From Monarcha castaneiventris obscurior (Eukaryota; Chordata; Aves; Passeriformes; Monarchidae): a stretch of DNA of 64,000 bases. Shown here one piece after another: positions 13,401 through 26,368 of this stretch. Below the pieces are notes generated by a model. It did no database searches and was not told where the DNA came from. It saw only the letters and a program-made list of their open reading frames with translations. How positions within the stretch are numbered: position 1 is the first letter of the stretch; every line of letters starts with the position of its first letter. Position numbers and translations under genes: made by a program. The DNA lies in NCBI GenBank assembly GCA_026261815.1, contig JAMPIT010000300.1, forward strand, positions 62,001-126,000, given 5' to 3'.

Positions 13401-15870
13401 GTTGTGTGAAACAGTGATGGAACAGGCCTTGCCTTTCATGTTTCAGAGCAATGTGTGACTTGAGACTTGTAGGTGAGCCATTCCCAATTCTTAGGCTGGT
13501 CTGGCTGAGTCAGGGAAGGTTCATCCTGAGGATGAATAAATCACTGAATGCTGGGCAATCTCCTGTGTGGGTGAGCCTGATTCCTCACTGGGGGCTGTCT
13601 CAGAGATGTCAGGGGCAGGTTGAGTTGTGCCATCGTTTTTCTCACATCAGTGGTCTCTTGGGGTACATGGGTTCTCAAAAGCTTTAACAACCCGAGTGAT
13701 GCAAAAACTCATTCTTCAGTGACTGATACATAGACATGGGAGTGTGGGAAGAATGCTTATCAGTAGAAATGTTCATCTGCTGTGGCCTAATAATGCAGCA
13801 ACTAATCTGCTCTGATTTGGCTACCCAGTGACCGACCTGGACTACCCTTGCTCAAAGTCAGCTCTGCATGTGGCTTAATTGATACATCTGCTGTTTTTTT
13901 GAAGTAACGTCTCCTTTGTCAATGTTCACAGCATAGAAACTGCTCTCCTATCCCAGAGGATTACAGTTACCCCCATATCTCTGTATATCTCTGCTCTTTC
14001 AGTTGTATGTAGATCAGAGTGCATAGATCCAAATGATAGTTTGCAGCAGCAGTGTTGAAGAGCTGCTTCTTCATCTGCTCTGGGAGTAGAGCACAGCGGT
14101 AGAAAGGCTTGTACCTTTCTGCTGCATGTAGGGGTCATGGGAGGTATGCGTGACCCAGAGCAGCACTTGGGCCTAGAGCAGCCCCATGCCATTTGTACTG
14201 GCATGAAGATTCAAATTTTGCATATGCATATTGGGGACCTTCTCCTGACCTCATCCACTCAAGTGTTCAGTGAGGAATATATGGTGATGTCAGCAAGAAA
14301 CACATCCTACTTACTATGCTCAAGGCTCTTAAACAGGTCATTTAGACACTTCTGCTTGTAGTTGCAGTAGCTTTTGGCATGGTGCTGTACTTAATGCCTT
14401 TTTTAATGTTTTATTAGAAGGCAGCATTAGGGCGCAGCGAGGCACCTAGATTGTTGCAGGGAATAGAAGCATAAAAATAAGAAAGTGCTATCATTATGAC
14501 AGCAGCAGCAGCAGCAGTTGCTGCCACCCATTCTTAGCTAGCAAACTTAATTTTGGAAACAAATTGTCCCCTACTCTGGGCTAGGGCAGTAGGTTGTGTT
14601 TTCATTATGTATGCCCTATATACAGTATAGTAAAACCTGATGGTAGCCAATTTGTTTTGTGGCCACGTGGAATGCTACTGCATAATTTTAAGGAAGAAGC
14701 TGAAGTCTTGTCAGCTTTATTTGTACTTGTTCAATTAAGACAGAATGTGTCTTCCCTTACCCATAGGCTGTGATATTTATCACTGCCTACAGAGGAGGCT
14801 TGTCCTCTCCTGGAAGGACTGGAGCTCCCTTTTTGTCCTGTCCTCCTGCAAAGCAGAAATGCCTTAGACTTGGCCATGCCAGCAAGGAAGCTCCCTGCTT
14901 GCCTGATGGTGGTAGTGGCAGGATGCTGTTGGTTTCTGGGTGGCAGCACACATTGCTGGCTTGTGTCCAGCCTGTCATTCACCACCCCCGCCAAGTCCTC
15001 CTCAGCAGGGCTGCTCTCTGTCTAGTCATGACCCAGTCTGGATTGATACCAGGGATTGTCCTGAACAAGTGAAAATAAATGAAGAGGAAAGCTAGTTAAA
15101 AAAAGGTAAATCTTTCTACCCTGCTGTGCAAGGTCTTCTTGAAACTCTCTTATTACGTAGTAATGTGCTGGTGGAAATCTGAGACTTCGCTGTCTCTGTC
15201 CTGGCTTTACTTTAGTGCCCTTACTCTTGCAGCATCTGTTGAAGTTTGAACCCAAATGTCTTTTTATTTGAAAATCTGTTAAGAAGATGCTCTCAATCAC
15301 AGATAGTTTGCAAGTTAATCACCATGGTCCTTTTTCATTCTGATGCCTGCCAGGAGTGTGATGAGTTCATACCATGAATAGGTGAAAGAACAAGGAGTGT
15401 TTGTGATAGGATTTCTTCTTAGCTAAAAGGTGCTTCCTTAAGTTCCCTGCTGCTATACAGAGCTGCGTGAGTTGGCAGAGGCGGGCACCTAGGACAACCA
15501 CAAACTTGGAGCTAGAACGCAAAGAGTAAATTTATTTCCATTATCTTGCTAACTGGGGCGTCCCTGAAGCAACCCCTGGGCAGAGGTACACACAGGTGCA
15601 GACACAGGCACTGTTAAACACAAAGCCTGTAGTGGTATAAACCTTCATTGAATGCAGACCACTGATCCACTGCTCCTATTGGAGGCTTGGAAAGCAGAGT
15701 TATTAAAACACTGAATGTTTGCAACAGCATTGATTTTTTTTTTTTTAATTTTTTTTTCTTTTTCCTCTCCTCACTGGAGGGATGCAAACTGAAGACCTTT
15801 TACAGTCCTCAATCAAACTATAGTTTGATTGCTGTTGCTGGTTTTGCCTGCTATTTTAATTAATCTGCTC
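10444..15870. other. non-coding stretch, no gene seen
   Basis: No gene was recognised. Minor simple repeats are present: an A-rich run near 12849-12863, a short CAG microsatellite near 14503-14520, and T-rich runs near 15735-15762. Confidence 0.5.
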
Positions 15871-17340
15871 TCCTCAAAGAGCTGACAGATGGCATTGCAA
15901 AACCCCTTTCGATTTTTCATCAGTCTTGGGAACATGGAGAGATCCCAGCTGACTGGAAGCTGGTGAACATCATCCCAATTTTCAAGAAGGGCAAGAAGGA
16001 GGACCCTGGAAATGACAGGCCTGTCACTCTCACTTCAGTGCCCGGTAAAGTTATGAAGAAGATTATTCTGAGAGGTGTTGAAAAACACCTGAAAGACAGT
16101 GTTGTCATTGGTCACGGCCAGCACAACTTCATGAGGGGAAAGCCCTACTTGTCAAACCTGATTTCCTTTTATGACAAGGTAACTTGGTTGATCAAGGGAA
16201 GCCAGTTGATACAATCTGTTTGGATTTCAGTAAAGCTTTCGATACTCTCTCTCACAATTTCCATCTGGACAAAATGTCCAGCATTCAGCTGGATAAACAC
16301 ATCATGGGATGGGTGAGCAGTTGGCTAAAGGGTCAGGCACAATGAGTGACAGTGACTGGGGTGACATCAGACCTGTCACTAATGGGGTTCTGCAGGGCTC
16401 CATCCTCGGCCCTATGCTCTTCAACATCTTCATAAATGGCTTGGATTCTGGACTGGAAGGGACACTGAGCAAGTTCACAGATGATACAAAACTGGGAGAA
16501 GCTGTTGATTCCTTCCAAGACAGGGAGGCCCTGCAGAGACACCTTGACAAATCAGAGTGCTGGGCCATCACCAATCATACAAAGTTCAACAAGGGAAAAT
16601 GCTGGATTCTGCACCTGGGATGGGGCAACCCTGGATCTACAGCCTGACTGGGGAATGAGATGCTGGAAAGCAGTGCCATGGAAAGGGTCGTGGGGGACCT
16701 GGCCGATGGGCAGCTGAACATGAGTCAGCAATTCCATGGAGCCAGGAGGGATGTTCCTGTCCTTCGGGGCACCAGGGCCAGCATCTCCAGCCAGGCCAGG
16801 GAGGAGATTGTCCCGCTCTGCTCTGCACTGGGTCAGCCTCACCTCAAGTATGGTGTGCAGCTTTGGTCACCACAATATTAAAAAGTTATTAAGCTATTAG
16901 AGATTGTCCAAAGGAGGGCAACAAGGATGGGGATGGACTTGAGGGGAAGCTGTACGAGGAGCAGCTGAGGGCCCTTGGTCTGTTCATCTGGAGAAGAGAA
17001 GACTGAGGGGAGACTCACCACAATTACAACTTCCTTGTGAGGGGAAGTGGAGGGACAGGCACTGATCTCTACTCTGTGGTGACCAGTGACAGGACCCGAG
17101 GGAATGGCCTGAAGTTGTGTCAGGGGAGGTTTAGGTTGGATATTAGGAAAGGGCTTTTCACCCACAAAGTGTTTGGGCACTGGAACAGGTTCTCCAGGGC
17201 AGTGGTCGCAGCACCAAACCCGACAGAGTTCAAGAAGCGTTTGCACAAGGCTCTCAGGCACAGGATGTGACTCCTGGGGATGGTTCTATGCAGGGCCAGG
17301 AGTGGGTCTCTTCCAACTCAGCATATTCTGTGATTCTGTG
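15871..17340 (+). mobile_element. CR1 LINE, 5'-truncated
   Basis: A CR1 retrotransposon fragment of about 1.47 kb in sense orientation. The 3' end is diagnostic: two tandem ATTCTGTG octamers at 17325-17340, the CR1 tail used instead of poly(A). Upstream are remains of the reverse-transcriptase reading frame followed by the CR1 3' untranslated region. The 5' end is truncated, as is usual for CR1, and its exact position is approximate. No target-site duplication is expected or seen. Confidence 0.93.
15930..16640 (+). pseudogene. CR1 ORF2 reverse-transcriptase remnant
   Basis: The frame starting near 15963 contains the CR1 reverse-transcriptase opening (NIIPIFKKGKKEDPGN, then RPVTLTSVPGKVMKKII). 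A second frame at 16309-16647 carries the LQGSILGPMLFNIFIN block and the catalytic-core equivalent SKFTDDTKLG, where active CR1 elements have F-A-D-D. Between them the DFSKAFDTL block is still visible around 16220-16250 but lies out of frame with the first part. The coding region is therefore broken by frameshifts and by the F(T/A)DD substitution, and it lacks the endonuclease half. It can only be a dead copy. Confidence 0.88.
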
Positions 17341-18060
17341 AGTGGAACGATTGAGTATGCAAGCAAAGGGCAAGGTCTGCATTGGCAGCGATGTCACAGC
17401 ATTCACCAGCTCTGTTAGCCTCAAAGCTGTGGAGTCCAGAGCAAGGGAATCTGCCCAGGATGAGGCCTGGGGGAAGTTTGCTTTGCGGTGAGCAGCACAG
17501 GTGGCATTGCTGCTGATTTAGGGGCTTTCTAAACAGACACACATGGCCTAGTTCAGAAAGGAGATGTTTATTCTGTGCAGGGTGCAAGGTAAAAGCTTTC
17601 CACAAATCAAGCACACCAATTCTGAAAACTGTACACTACATGTAGATTTTAGCAAACAAATCAAAGTTCATTGGCTACAAGTTACCTAGTTTACCTAGTT
17701 CTCTTATTAAATAGTGTTCTACTTATTTTGATTAATGATTCTCACACTTCTTACCTAATTAATCCACACATTCAATCTTTCCCTATTATTGAATCAGTGA
17801 GTTTCTTGAGCCAGTGGTCGCAATCTTCCACTGCTGGACTCCAGAGGCTGTGAACTGGTACCAATCCATTGCATCACAAAGGGCACAGGATTCTTTGGGA
17901 AGAGACAGCCAGGTGGCAAGAGACACCGGTGAAGATGATGTCACAACAGGAAGACCCCAGACTGTGCAATAAAAGTTCAGGCGGTCCTTTTTTCAGGGTC
18001 AAGCTATGAGGCCTGTTTCACTGATAAGGCAAGACCCTATTTGACAACCCCATTCTCATT
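17341..18060 (-). mobile_element. possible LTR-like stretch, minus strand
   Basis: Directly after the CR1 tail, the text around 17550-17590 (GAGATGTTTATTCTGTGCAGGG) resembles the R region of the LTR-like stretch at 3062-3740. On the minus strand it contains an AATAAA signal. The following 400 bases also share short motifs with that stretch (an ATTGGCTAC / ATTGGTCG-like block, then AGTTAC). No duplication or clear ends were found. It may be an old class II LTR abutting CR1, or simply unrelated AT-rich DNA. Confidence 0.28.
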
Positions 18061-21000
18061 CTCTGTAACTCTCTGCATGAATTGTTAACTATTTCTGACT
18101 CTAGAGATGTCAGCATCAGCATAGCTGCCTTTTTGTTGCTGATAGCAGGCCCTGCCACTAGTTGATTGAATCCTGCCAGCTCGTGGCACGCGGAATCACA
18201 TTAGAGCAGGGGCTGCTGCGGCTCCACATTCCTGCAGCCAAGCACTGATTTCCTATTGCAAACCAAGAGCACACTCCAGTGGAGCTGGGCTATACTGTCC
18301 AAGCTGTGGCTGCCCTGGCACACTGCCACCTGCTGAAAGTCTGGCTTGTTTTTGGTGCCCTTTTGGGTGTTTTTTACTATGTCTCTCAATCAGTACGTAA
18401 CTCCTCCAAAAAAAATTTAGTTCCTTCCACTGCCACTTTTTTTTTTATCTAAATTGGTAGAGTTGCACATATTCCTGTTCCTTTTGTTGTTTATGGTGTA
18501 AAAGGAAAAGAAGAGACAGGGCCATGAGAGAGGATATTTCCTCCAAATTGAGGCCATTACTCTATTTTTTTTCCACTGTTGAGCACAATCAGATTTTCTG
18601 TATTTGTTTGGTCTTGCACATCTAGTTTCTTATGTTTAATTTTTGTATGTTGATAAAATAATAGGCATGAGAGTGTTATGCTATTCCCATCTTCAACCTA
18701 ACAGGTGATTTGGGGCCTCTTAATCTGTTCCAGAGCAGAAGTACTAAAAAAGGGTTACACGGCCTTTGTATAAACACGAGGTCTCCTGTGTGATACTGGT
18801 ATTTGGGTAAGTGACTTTAGCTAATGAAGAGTCTGGTCTTAAGATCCACTGATCCAAAGGGCTAAATAAATTTTGTAAGCTACCAAAGAAAAATAAAAAA
18901 TTATGCACCATGATGCAGGAAAATCAGCAGGAAATATGCATTTGCAGCATTTAAAATAATGGAGTTTAGTCCAGTTAGTTTAGTCCTTAGCAATCTGCAA
19001 AATTACAGCAAGAGTTGTAAGTGGAACACACAGAATAATAAAATGTGAGTATAAAAGAGTAAAAAAGATACTCTTCTGGTTTAGGTGAAATCTGGATGTG
19101 CTAAGAACCTGTCTGTGAGATGGGAATTTTGCCCTGTCTTCTCTCTGAATCTGTAGTTTGGCTTTTGGAAGTCTTCTGTTACCTCTGTGCACAGTCACAG
19201 TTTTTATTCATACATGGTCTTTTTCTCCGGCGTGAATACAGTTGCCTGTGTCATGCTGTGCCAAGATACATACTTGTTATATTGCTGGGCTAAAAATGTT
19301 GTGTTCAGTGGCTCTGAATGAGGTTAAGCTTCCCTGAAAGGTGCTGACTGTTAAACTGCCAGTTTTTGTTTCAGTGAGAAGCCCAATAAGGACTGTTTAA
19401 ATCAAGCTCTCTGCAGTGTACAACCACTTAAATAAATGTTTCATGTTGTCTGTGGGATGCTTATAAAATATAACAGACAACTTTGTAACCACTGCACAAA
19501 AAATAAATAATTGATGGCATTTATGGCAAAGTGTAATTTCTGCTTGCATTTTCATGATAGAACATTTCATAACAACAATTTATTTCCCAAATTTGTGCAC
19601 AGAAAAGATCTCTGTAGCACTGTGGGGCGAGAAATTCTAGTGTTAAGAATTTGTTTGTATGAAGTTCATTCCCAGAAATGGATGCTTGTGAATACTTAAT
19701 GCATCATTGTGAATGATTATGGAGGCTGCATGTGGATGTTGAGTGTTTATTTGTCCAGGCACTCTTTGCTTCTGTTCTGTGTTTGTTGTTTGGTAGCAGC
19801 ATACATTAATGACACAAACTAACTAATAGTAGTCAAGGATTTTAAAAACATTTTTATGTTCAGACCATTTGGCCATGTTGCAGCGTCTGCATTAGTGTTA
19901 TCTTAGTGAACTAGCAAACTGCCTTCATAGGAAAGGAATGATCAGACATGAATGAAAATATGTTTCACCATAACTGATGATATGGGTTTGGAGGTTGCAT
20001 AGGTTCTACTTGTATGTGATCAAAATTTAATTTGACCAGGAAACAGCCTAATAGGCTGTCTATTGTACCATCAGTAGCTACTGATGCCGTAACACTCATG
20101 CCACGTGGCAGTGGCACAGCCCAATGGGGCCAGCCTCAGTACGTCTTCTTGCTGTCAGAGGCATGCTGCTGACTCCAGGATCTTTTTGGTTCCCTATGTC
20201 AGTGGACTGTGGTGCTTCAAAATGTATGAACACAAAGTAGTGCACAGATTTAGCAGATTTTCCAATGTGCTAGTGTTCTTGCTCTAATTTCCTTTAAAAA
20301 GACATAAAGGGAATGCTTTCTTGATTCTTGATAAAGCCATTGAAATCATTCCTTCTTAATCTGAAGAGAAATCCACAGTGTTGAAGTACACATAACATTT
20401 TGTTTTGTTTGTTTGAAGAGCCTTGTTCAAAAGCTTGCAGTCCTTAACCACGTACTTGTGCTGATCAATGGACTGCAGAGGACTGTGAAGCTGTATCTAT
20501 GCCTTCAAGACAAAATCCAAAGGGATTTCTTGCATTTTGACTTTTGACATTGTTATTCCTGGGAAACTCAGTACCAAGCTTACTGCTCCTGTGCAGCGTA
20601 AGCAGAGGGATAGCTTAGCTTTTAGATTCCAGCTTGTCTCTAGTAAGTAAGCAATTCTGTGCCTTGAAATGAGAAGGTACGAAGGAAATTATGAAAAAGA
20701 GAGGCTGCGTGGGATGACAGGCAACCTTTTGCAAAGAACAGTGCCTGGTGGGGGTTACAGGAGAAATAGCTTCTCTCTTTTCATTGCCCTCATTCCACAA
20801 GCCCTGAGCTACATGCAAGGGACAGGTGTTACACTCAGCCTCTTTCTGTAATGGAACAGCAGAAAGTAACAGCTCTAGCTCAATTAGATACAAACTGCAA
20901 AGCTGCTGGGGGCTTTGGGAGGAAATACCTTTATCTGAAACTTTTGGAACTCTAATTCCCCAGTAACTGCTTTTCCATGTCCTGTTGAGGGACAGAGGGA

Positions 21001-21486
21001 GCTCAGCCAACAAGAGGCATTTCCAAAAAACCCATTTGTGCATGTCTCCCACTGCTGTGGGAAATCCAACTTCAGCAATGCTATCAAGGGCATTTCATAT
21101 TGCTCTACTCATCCTAAAACTGCAGGTGTGTCCATCCTCAGCTCTTATTCCCCAACTCTTTGGAGGCTGTACTTTCAAGTATGCATAGTGCTGGTATCAC
21201 CTGAGAGAAACAAAATGTTGGGGATTGAATTCAGAGAGAAGGTTTAAAGCTGTGCAGCCTGGCAGGTTTGGTCTGTCACAGGAACCCTCCTTTCTTGTTG
21301 CAATGCAGTGAAAGTGGAGGTTGTGACAAATGCTGTGAAAACCCTTTGATACATAGTCTGCCAAAGCCCTAACCTTACCAGGCTGTCCTAACAGTGCTGT
21401 GCTTTCACTCACCATTTTAAATAATCAGCAGCCTCTGCAAATTTTTGTGAGTATTTATGGAAAGCTGCTTTCCATAAGGAAAACAG
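18061..21486. other. non-coding stretch, no gene seen
   Basis: No coding or RNA gene was recognised and no repeat family was identified. The longest frame, 20615-21052 on the minus strand, has no recognisable domain. Confidence 0.5.
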
Positions 21487-21760
21487 TGAGGAAAGGGTAA
21501 TAAAAGACTGAATGTCATCTAGAAATCATTCATATGTAGCATCAATTATAAGTTAATAGAAACAAGAGCAAAGGTCTGAATGCAATTCAGTACAGACACA
21601 CTTTAAGCTATGCTAGTCAACGCATTTTGCATTGAGATGCCAGAGCCATGGGGACTCTGAAACTCTCTGTTGCCCTCGCACCTTGCACAGCACCTTCAGG
21701 GCAGCAACTGGGATGGGCCAAGGGTGGCTTACCAGGGAAAGCAGTAATTTGCCACCGGGG
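21487..21760 (+). repeat. 274-bp duplicated segment, copy A
   Basis: By eye this segment matches 26095-26368 over all 274 positions with two substitutions and no gaps. Both differences are C in this copy and T in the other, and both lie in CpG context here, as methyl-cytosine decay would produce. The flanks differ completely (ATTACAAGA after this copy, GTTAGAAGG after the other). There is no TG/CA end structure or target duplication, so it is not an obvious transposon. Confidence 0.9.
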
Positions 21761-24238
21761 ATTACAAGATAACAGGGTAAGAGGGGGTGTTGGTGGAGAT
21801 AACTGCTTGTGATTCGGCAGGAATCTTTTCCACTATGTCAGTCAGCAAGCAGTATTTCAACCCTCACTATACCCTGCCCTAGGTAAATAGATTGACTTTA
21901 CTTTTTTTTTGTTATGTCAGCATTTGCAGAATTTCCTACTCAGTAAATAACAAGGTTATACCAGGCTTTCTTACTGAAAAAGAGCTCTGCAAAAGCAAGC
22001 ACAGTAGAGTTTTGGAGAAAAGCGCTGTCTTGAAGACAGGGTGGTCTCTCGGGTTTTAATTCTGCTTATGTTCAGACTAGGTAGGGTGACAGCATGACAG
22101 ATTTGTAGCCATGGCACAGCTGAAGTAGTTAATGGTCTCTCATCTCAGTTCTGCGATGCTTGAGGTGTTACTTCAGAAAAGCCCATCCTCAGGTCTGTAC
22201 CATTTATGCAGTAGGCTTATTTCTGAAGGGGGCTCTGGCTTGTACTCTTATTTCATAGATGTTGAAGCTGTGGCACAAAGCAAAGAAAATTAGCCTTTGG
22301 CCAGAAAGTATATCTTCGGTAAAGTTGGGTGTAAATCTCTAATGAAAAGTCCCAGATCTTGCAGCCAGGCTTAAGAGTATCTGTTAACCTCTGTTTGGCT
22401 TTTGCTAGGTTTGGGTGGACAAGAGAACAACAGGCTGCACTTTGGTGTATTTGTTACAATGAATATTATGTATTATAGTAATTGTTTCATTACATTCAAG
22501 GACTGATGTTTAAGATTTTGAGCTTTCAACAGAACATATCACTCAGAAAACTGTGCCTGCTTTTACTCTTATCTAATTTGCCTGCAGCAATAGATCAAGT
22601 GAGCATGGGTGATTCTTTATCTACATAAGTTTTGTTTATTGTCTTTTCCCATTAATTGCTTTTCTTTCCCTTCTGTCTTCAATAATGAAATTTGAACGAA
22701 AAATAATAGAATTAAAAAGCACTCCCACAGTCAGATACTGCAAACATTTGAAGGTCTTATAAGTTTGTGCGTTACACATAAACAAAAGAGCTGTATCCGT
22801 GCCTGTGGCGTGTCACATCTCTGAATGCATTTTCAGGCTTGGCAGCATGGAGCTCAGATTTGCCCTCTTGGAGCAGAGCTGGAGAAACATCGTTCTATCA
22901 ACCTTCTTTTACAGGCAATGAATGAATGAAGTGCTGGATATATGTAAGTTTATAATTTACTCAGTGGTGTTGTCTTAAGGGTCTTTAAAAACAATTGAGC
23001 CATGTACAGTCTGGCCTGTGAGTTTTGGGAGCTTAGTTTCCTCTTAAAAGACTAGAGAGCAGCCTAGAAAGTGGGAGCTGCTGTAAGAGGCATGCTCCAC
23101 TATTAGTTATTTACACAGAATTGCTCATTCCTTCCTGGTGCTAGAACTGCCTTTCTGAAGAGCTCTTGCTTAAGTCTAAATTATATCCTTCAGAGTCTTT
23201 CAGATAGGCTATTATTCATCTGGTTGCTAAAAAAAGAGTTCCAGAAATCCCCCACTGAAATTCAGTAGATCTCCCTCAGCTGCTTTGGATATTTTTAGCC
23301 ATAGATTTTGGACATCTCAGTCTTTACCAAGTCCATCTGTGTGTGGGGGTATTGTGACAAAAAGAAATGCTGCTATTGCTGCATTATGGGTGAAAAATAA
23401 AAATCACACAGGATTTGTGTTCCCAAGGAGGGCAGCTTGGGTTGTGGGGCCTTTGTTCTGTGCCCTGGAAAATTCTCTGTTCCTGTGGACATAATTCTGC
23501 TGTCCAGGCTCTGAAGCAGCTGTTTTCTATCTTAGGTTAACTCTGTTTATGGCACACTGACCTACTATGTGAGTGAAATCAGCTGTATTTTTTACAGGGC
23601 CTTAAATCCTAGAGCTGCTGATACTCTTTCTCAGGATTCAACTACCCATAATTCTCCTTCTTTTACTTCCATTTCTAAACAAAATAATCTGAATTCAACA
23701 AAGAGTGCTTCAATTTTGTCTGAAGACCACCAGCATTAGGAACAAGTGGGTGTGATGCATAATAACAACAGCAATTTGAATGTCATTTAGTAAGTGCTCT
23801 TTATAGAAAAACTTGAGGCTGGGACTTACAGAAACCCTTGCCTATTTTTGCAGAAGCGTTGCAGCTGCATGATTTTGTTCAGTTCTTTTTAACTGTGCAA
23901 TCCCTAAAATGTTATTCCTTGGCCACAAGTGCTGCCCTACTGGGTTAGCTCAGATGCCCTTTAGACTCAGTAGCCTGATTTAGGTGGTGTGGCTATCAGA
24001 TGCCATAGAAAGGCCGTTAGAGTATGGCAATCACATCCAGCTACTTCCTTCACTAAACTCCTAATCTCTAGAGATCAGTAATCTAGAAATTTATTGAATT
24101 CTAGAAGTAAGAATTTAATAAGACTTCATGCATTGCTTTTTTTTCCTAAGAGGATTTTTTGGTCACTTTTTGACTCAGTATGTATTTATTACCTGCAACA
24201 GCTGTGGGAAGGATTTTCCCAGCTCAGTTATGTATTAC
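21761..24238. other. non-coding stretch, no gene seen
   Basis: Nothing recognisable. The final five bases, ATTAC (24234-24238), are the left target duplication of the next solo LTR. Confidence 0.5.
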
Positions 24239-25170
24239 TGTCTTGGTTTGAAAGACAGGTGTCAGACAAGAAAGGCAGGAGCCTCCCCTGAAATGGAAAA
24301 TGCAACCCCCTTTCCCTCCGAATTATGATAAATTTGAAAATAGGGGGCTTTCAGGCAAAGATATGAGGGATAGGAATAACAGTTCTTTACTAATAAATAT
24401 ATATGTATAACAGCACAAACAAACAGCAGTAACTGTGGCAGTGACAGCAAACAGCAGCACAAACCCAGTGTGGCCTCTCTCGGCCTCAGGCCCTTTCCCC
24501 TGGGTGCAGTTCCTCCGGGGTGGCTCCCGGTGAGCAGGGCGGGTGCGATGGTTCCCCCGCGGCTGCAGGGGGCGCTCCGGAGCAAGCTCGGGGCGCACCG
24601 GTAATGGCAGCGCAGGGTCCCGGGAGGGATGGATGAAGAGCCTCACAAGCCCCTGGAGCCGATCCCAGTGTCCGGCCGGATCCTCAGGAACAGCAGGCTG
24701 AAACTGCAGGGGCGAGCGCAGATCCCGGGTGGCAGGCGAGATGTATCAAACTCCGGCGCTGCAGCAGAAAGCCCGGCAGGTCACAGCGTAGGAGCTACGG
24801 AGTAGCGACAGCTCAGAGCAGCGGCAGGGGCTGAGCAGCAGCGGCCCAGCTCCCAGCTGGACAGGGAGAAGAGCAGGCTTAGAAATCCCGTGGGTTCACC
24901 CGTAGAAAGCAAACAGCTGAAGAAGTAGAAGCTTGCAGTGCTGACACAGACATCCCCACCGAAGGCAGGCAGCTACCCTACTGCATGCTGAGAACACCAG
25001 GCAGCCCCCCTGGTGTCCCAACCCCCAGGTGACAAAAGGGCGGCTCGTTGGACCCCGCCCCTGTGGCCAGCTCTTTTGTTTTCCTTTAAGCACACAGCGG
25101 TTTGTCCCCTGGCAACTAGTATGGGGAAAATTCTTTAAGAGAAAAACAGGCTAACTCCTAAACCCCAACA
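24239..25170 (-). mobile_element. solo LTR, family A, copy 2 (inverted)
   Basis: This 932-bp element is a minus-strand relative of 6266-7228. On the plus strand it starts TGTCTTGG and ends CCCCAACA, the reverse complement of the ends of copy 1. The 5-bp duplication ATTAC lies at 24234-24238 and 25171-25175. Because each copy has its own distinct duplication, the two are independent solo LTRs and not the two ends of one provirus. It is about 30 bp shorter than copy 1, and the small ATG-initiated membrane-like frame of copy 1 has lost its start codon here through local changes. Confidence 0.9.
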
Positions 25171-26094
25171 ATTACCCAGTGAAATACCTTCCCTGTGCTC
25201 AATCTCCTGTCTCGATAGGTTTGTTTAATGGCTGATTCCAGCTTCAAATATTTGGGTAACTTCTGTAGTCTAAGGCTTTCTTGTCTGCACTGGACATAAG
25301 AGACTCAACACTGTGACAAAAAGGGACATACAGAAAGGGACATACCAGTCTTAGACAGCAGTTGGACCGAGCTGTATGTAAAACAGTCGTTGCAGGCTTT
25401 TCTAGCAGTTTGAAAGCCGAACAATGGTGGATACTTCTGTGTGGAGAGGGTTTTGGAAGATCCGTAGATGAGCAAATGTGATTTTTTTGAAAGGATTGCT
25501 ACGCTGAATGTGTTTTCTCCATCTCCTTCACACTCAGATGTGGTGGCATCTCCTTTTGCCCTGACCCATGTAAAGGTGTGTGGTTTCACATGCCTTCAAG
25601 TGCAAGAGCGGCCAGAGAAACAGACTGTTAGATAACATGACATTTCCCAGCAGAGAAGCTCCAGGTACTGGGAGTGTGACTGCTCTTTTCATTTGAATTT
25701 CTCCTTGCTTACCCCATCAGCACATACATCCACTGTTGCAAGACTCCCAGCTAGTCCCTCTTGCATTTCCTTAGCCTAAGAGTCGGAAATTCCTAGATGT
25801 TCAGAAGGCAGAAGACAGTGCTCTCTGCTGTCTGCATGCTGTAAGCCATCTGGGTGGAAAGATGAGGCTGCCTGAGGGGTTAGGACAGACCCTTCAGCAC
25901 AAGCTGAGATACCCTGGAAGAGGCTATGCTTCAGCAGCCCTGGCCTATGCTCTATAGGGCACAGGCTGAGCTTAGACTTGGATTTTAGGCTGTTGATTGC
26001 AACAGAGCAACTATATTTCTTCAACTCAGCCTTCTAGGGAGTAAGTATTTGGTTCAGATCACTTTGCAATTTGAACAGGGAACAGAATGAGGCA
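25171..26094. other. non-coding stretch, no gene seen
   Basis: Nothing recognisable beyond the five-base right target duplication of the preceding LTR. Confidence 0.5.
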
Positions 26095-26368
26095 TGAGGA
26101 AAGGGTAATAAAAGACTGAATGTCATCTAGAAATCATTCATATGTAGCATCAATTATAAGTTAATAGAAACAAGAGCAAAGGTCTGAATGCAATTCAGTA
26201 CAGACACACTTTAAGCTATGCTAGTCAATGCATTTTGCATTGAGATGCCAGAGCCATGGGGACTCTGAAACTCTCTGTTGCCCTCGCACCTTGCACAGCA
26301 CCTTCAGGGCAGCAACTGGGATGGGCCAAGGGTGGCTTACCAGGGAAAGCAGTAATTTGCCACTGGGG
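26095..26368 (+). repeat. 274-bp duplicated segment, copy B
   Basis: Second copy of the segment at 21487-21760, in the same orientation, with two C-to-T differences. The open frames running through it (26228-26542 and overlapping frames) do not resemble known proteins. Copies A and B bracket the solo LTR at 24239-25170, but neither touches it. Confidence 0.9.

Noticed and set aside
6266..25170. The two family-A LTRs as the ends of a single 19-kb provirus
   Set aside because: They are in opposite orientation, each has its own different target duplication, and no viral genes lie between them.
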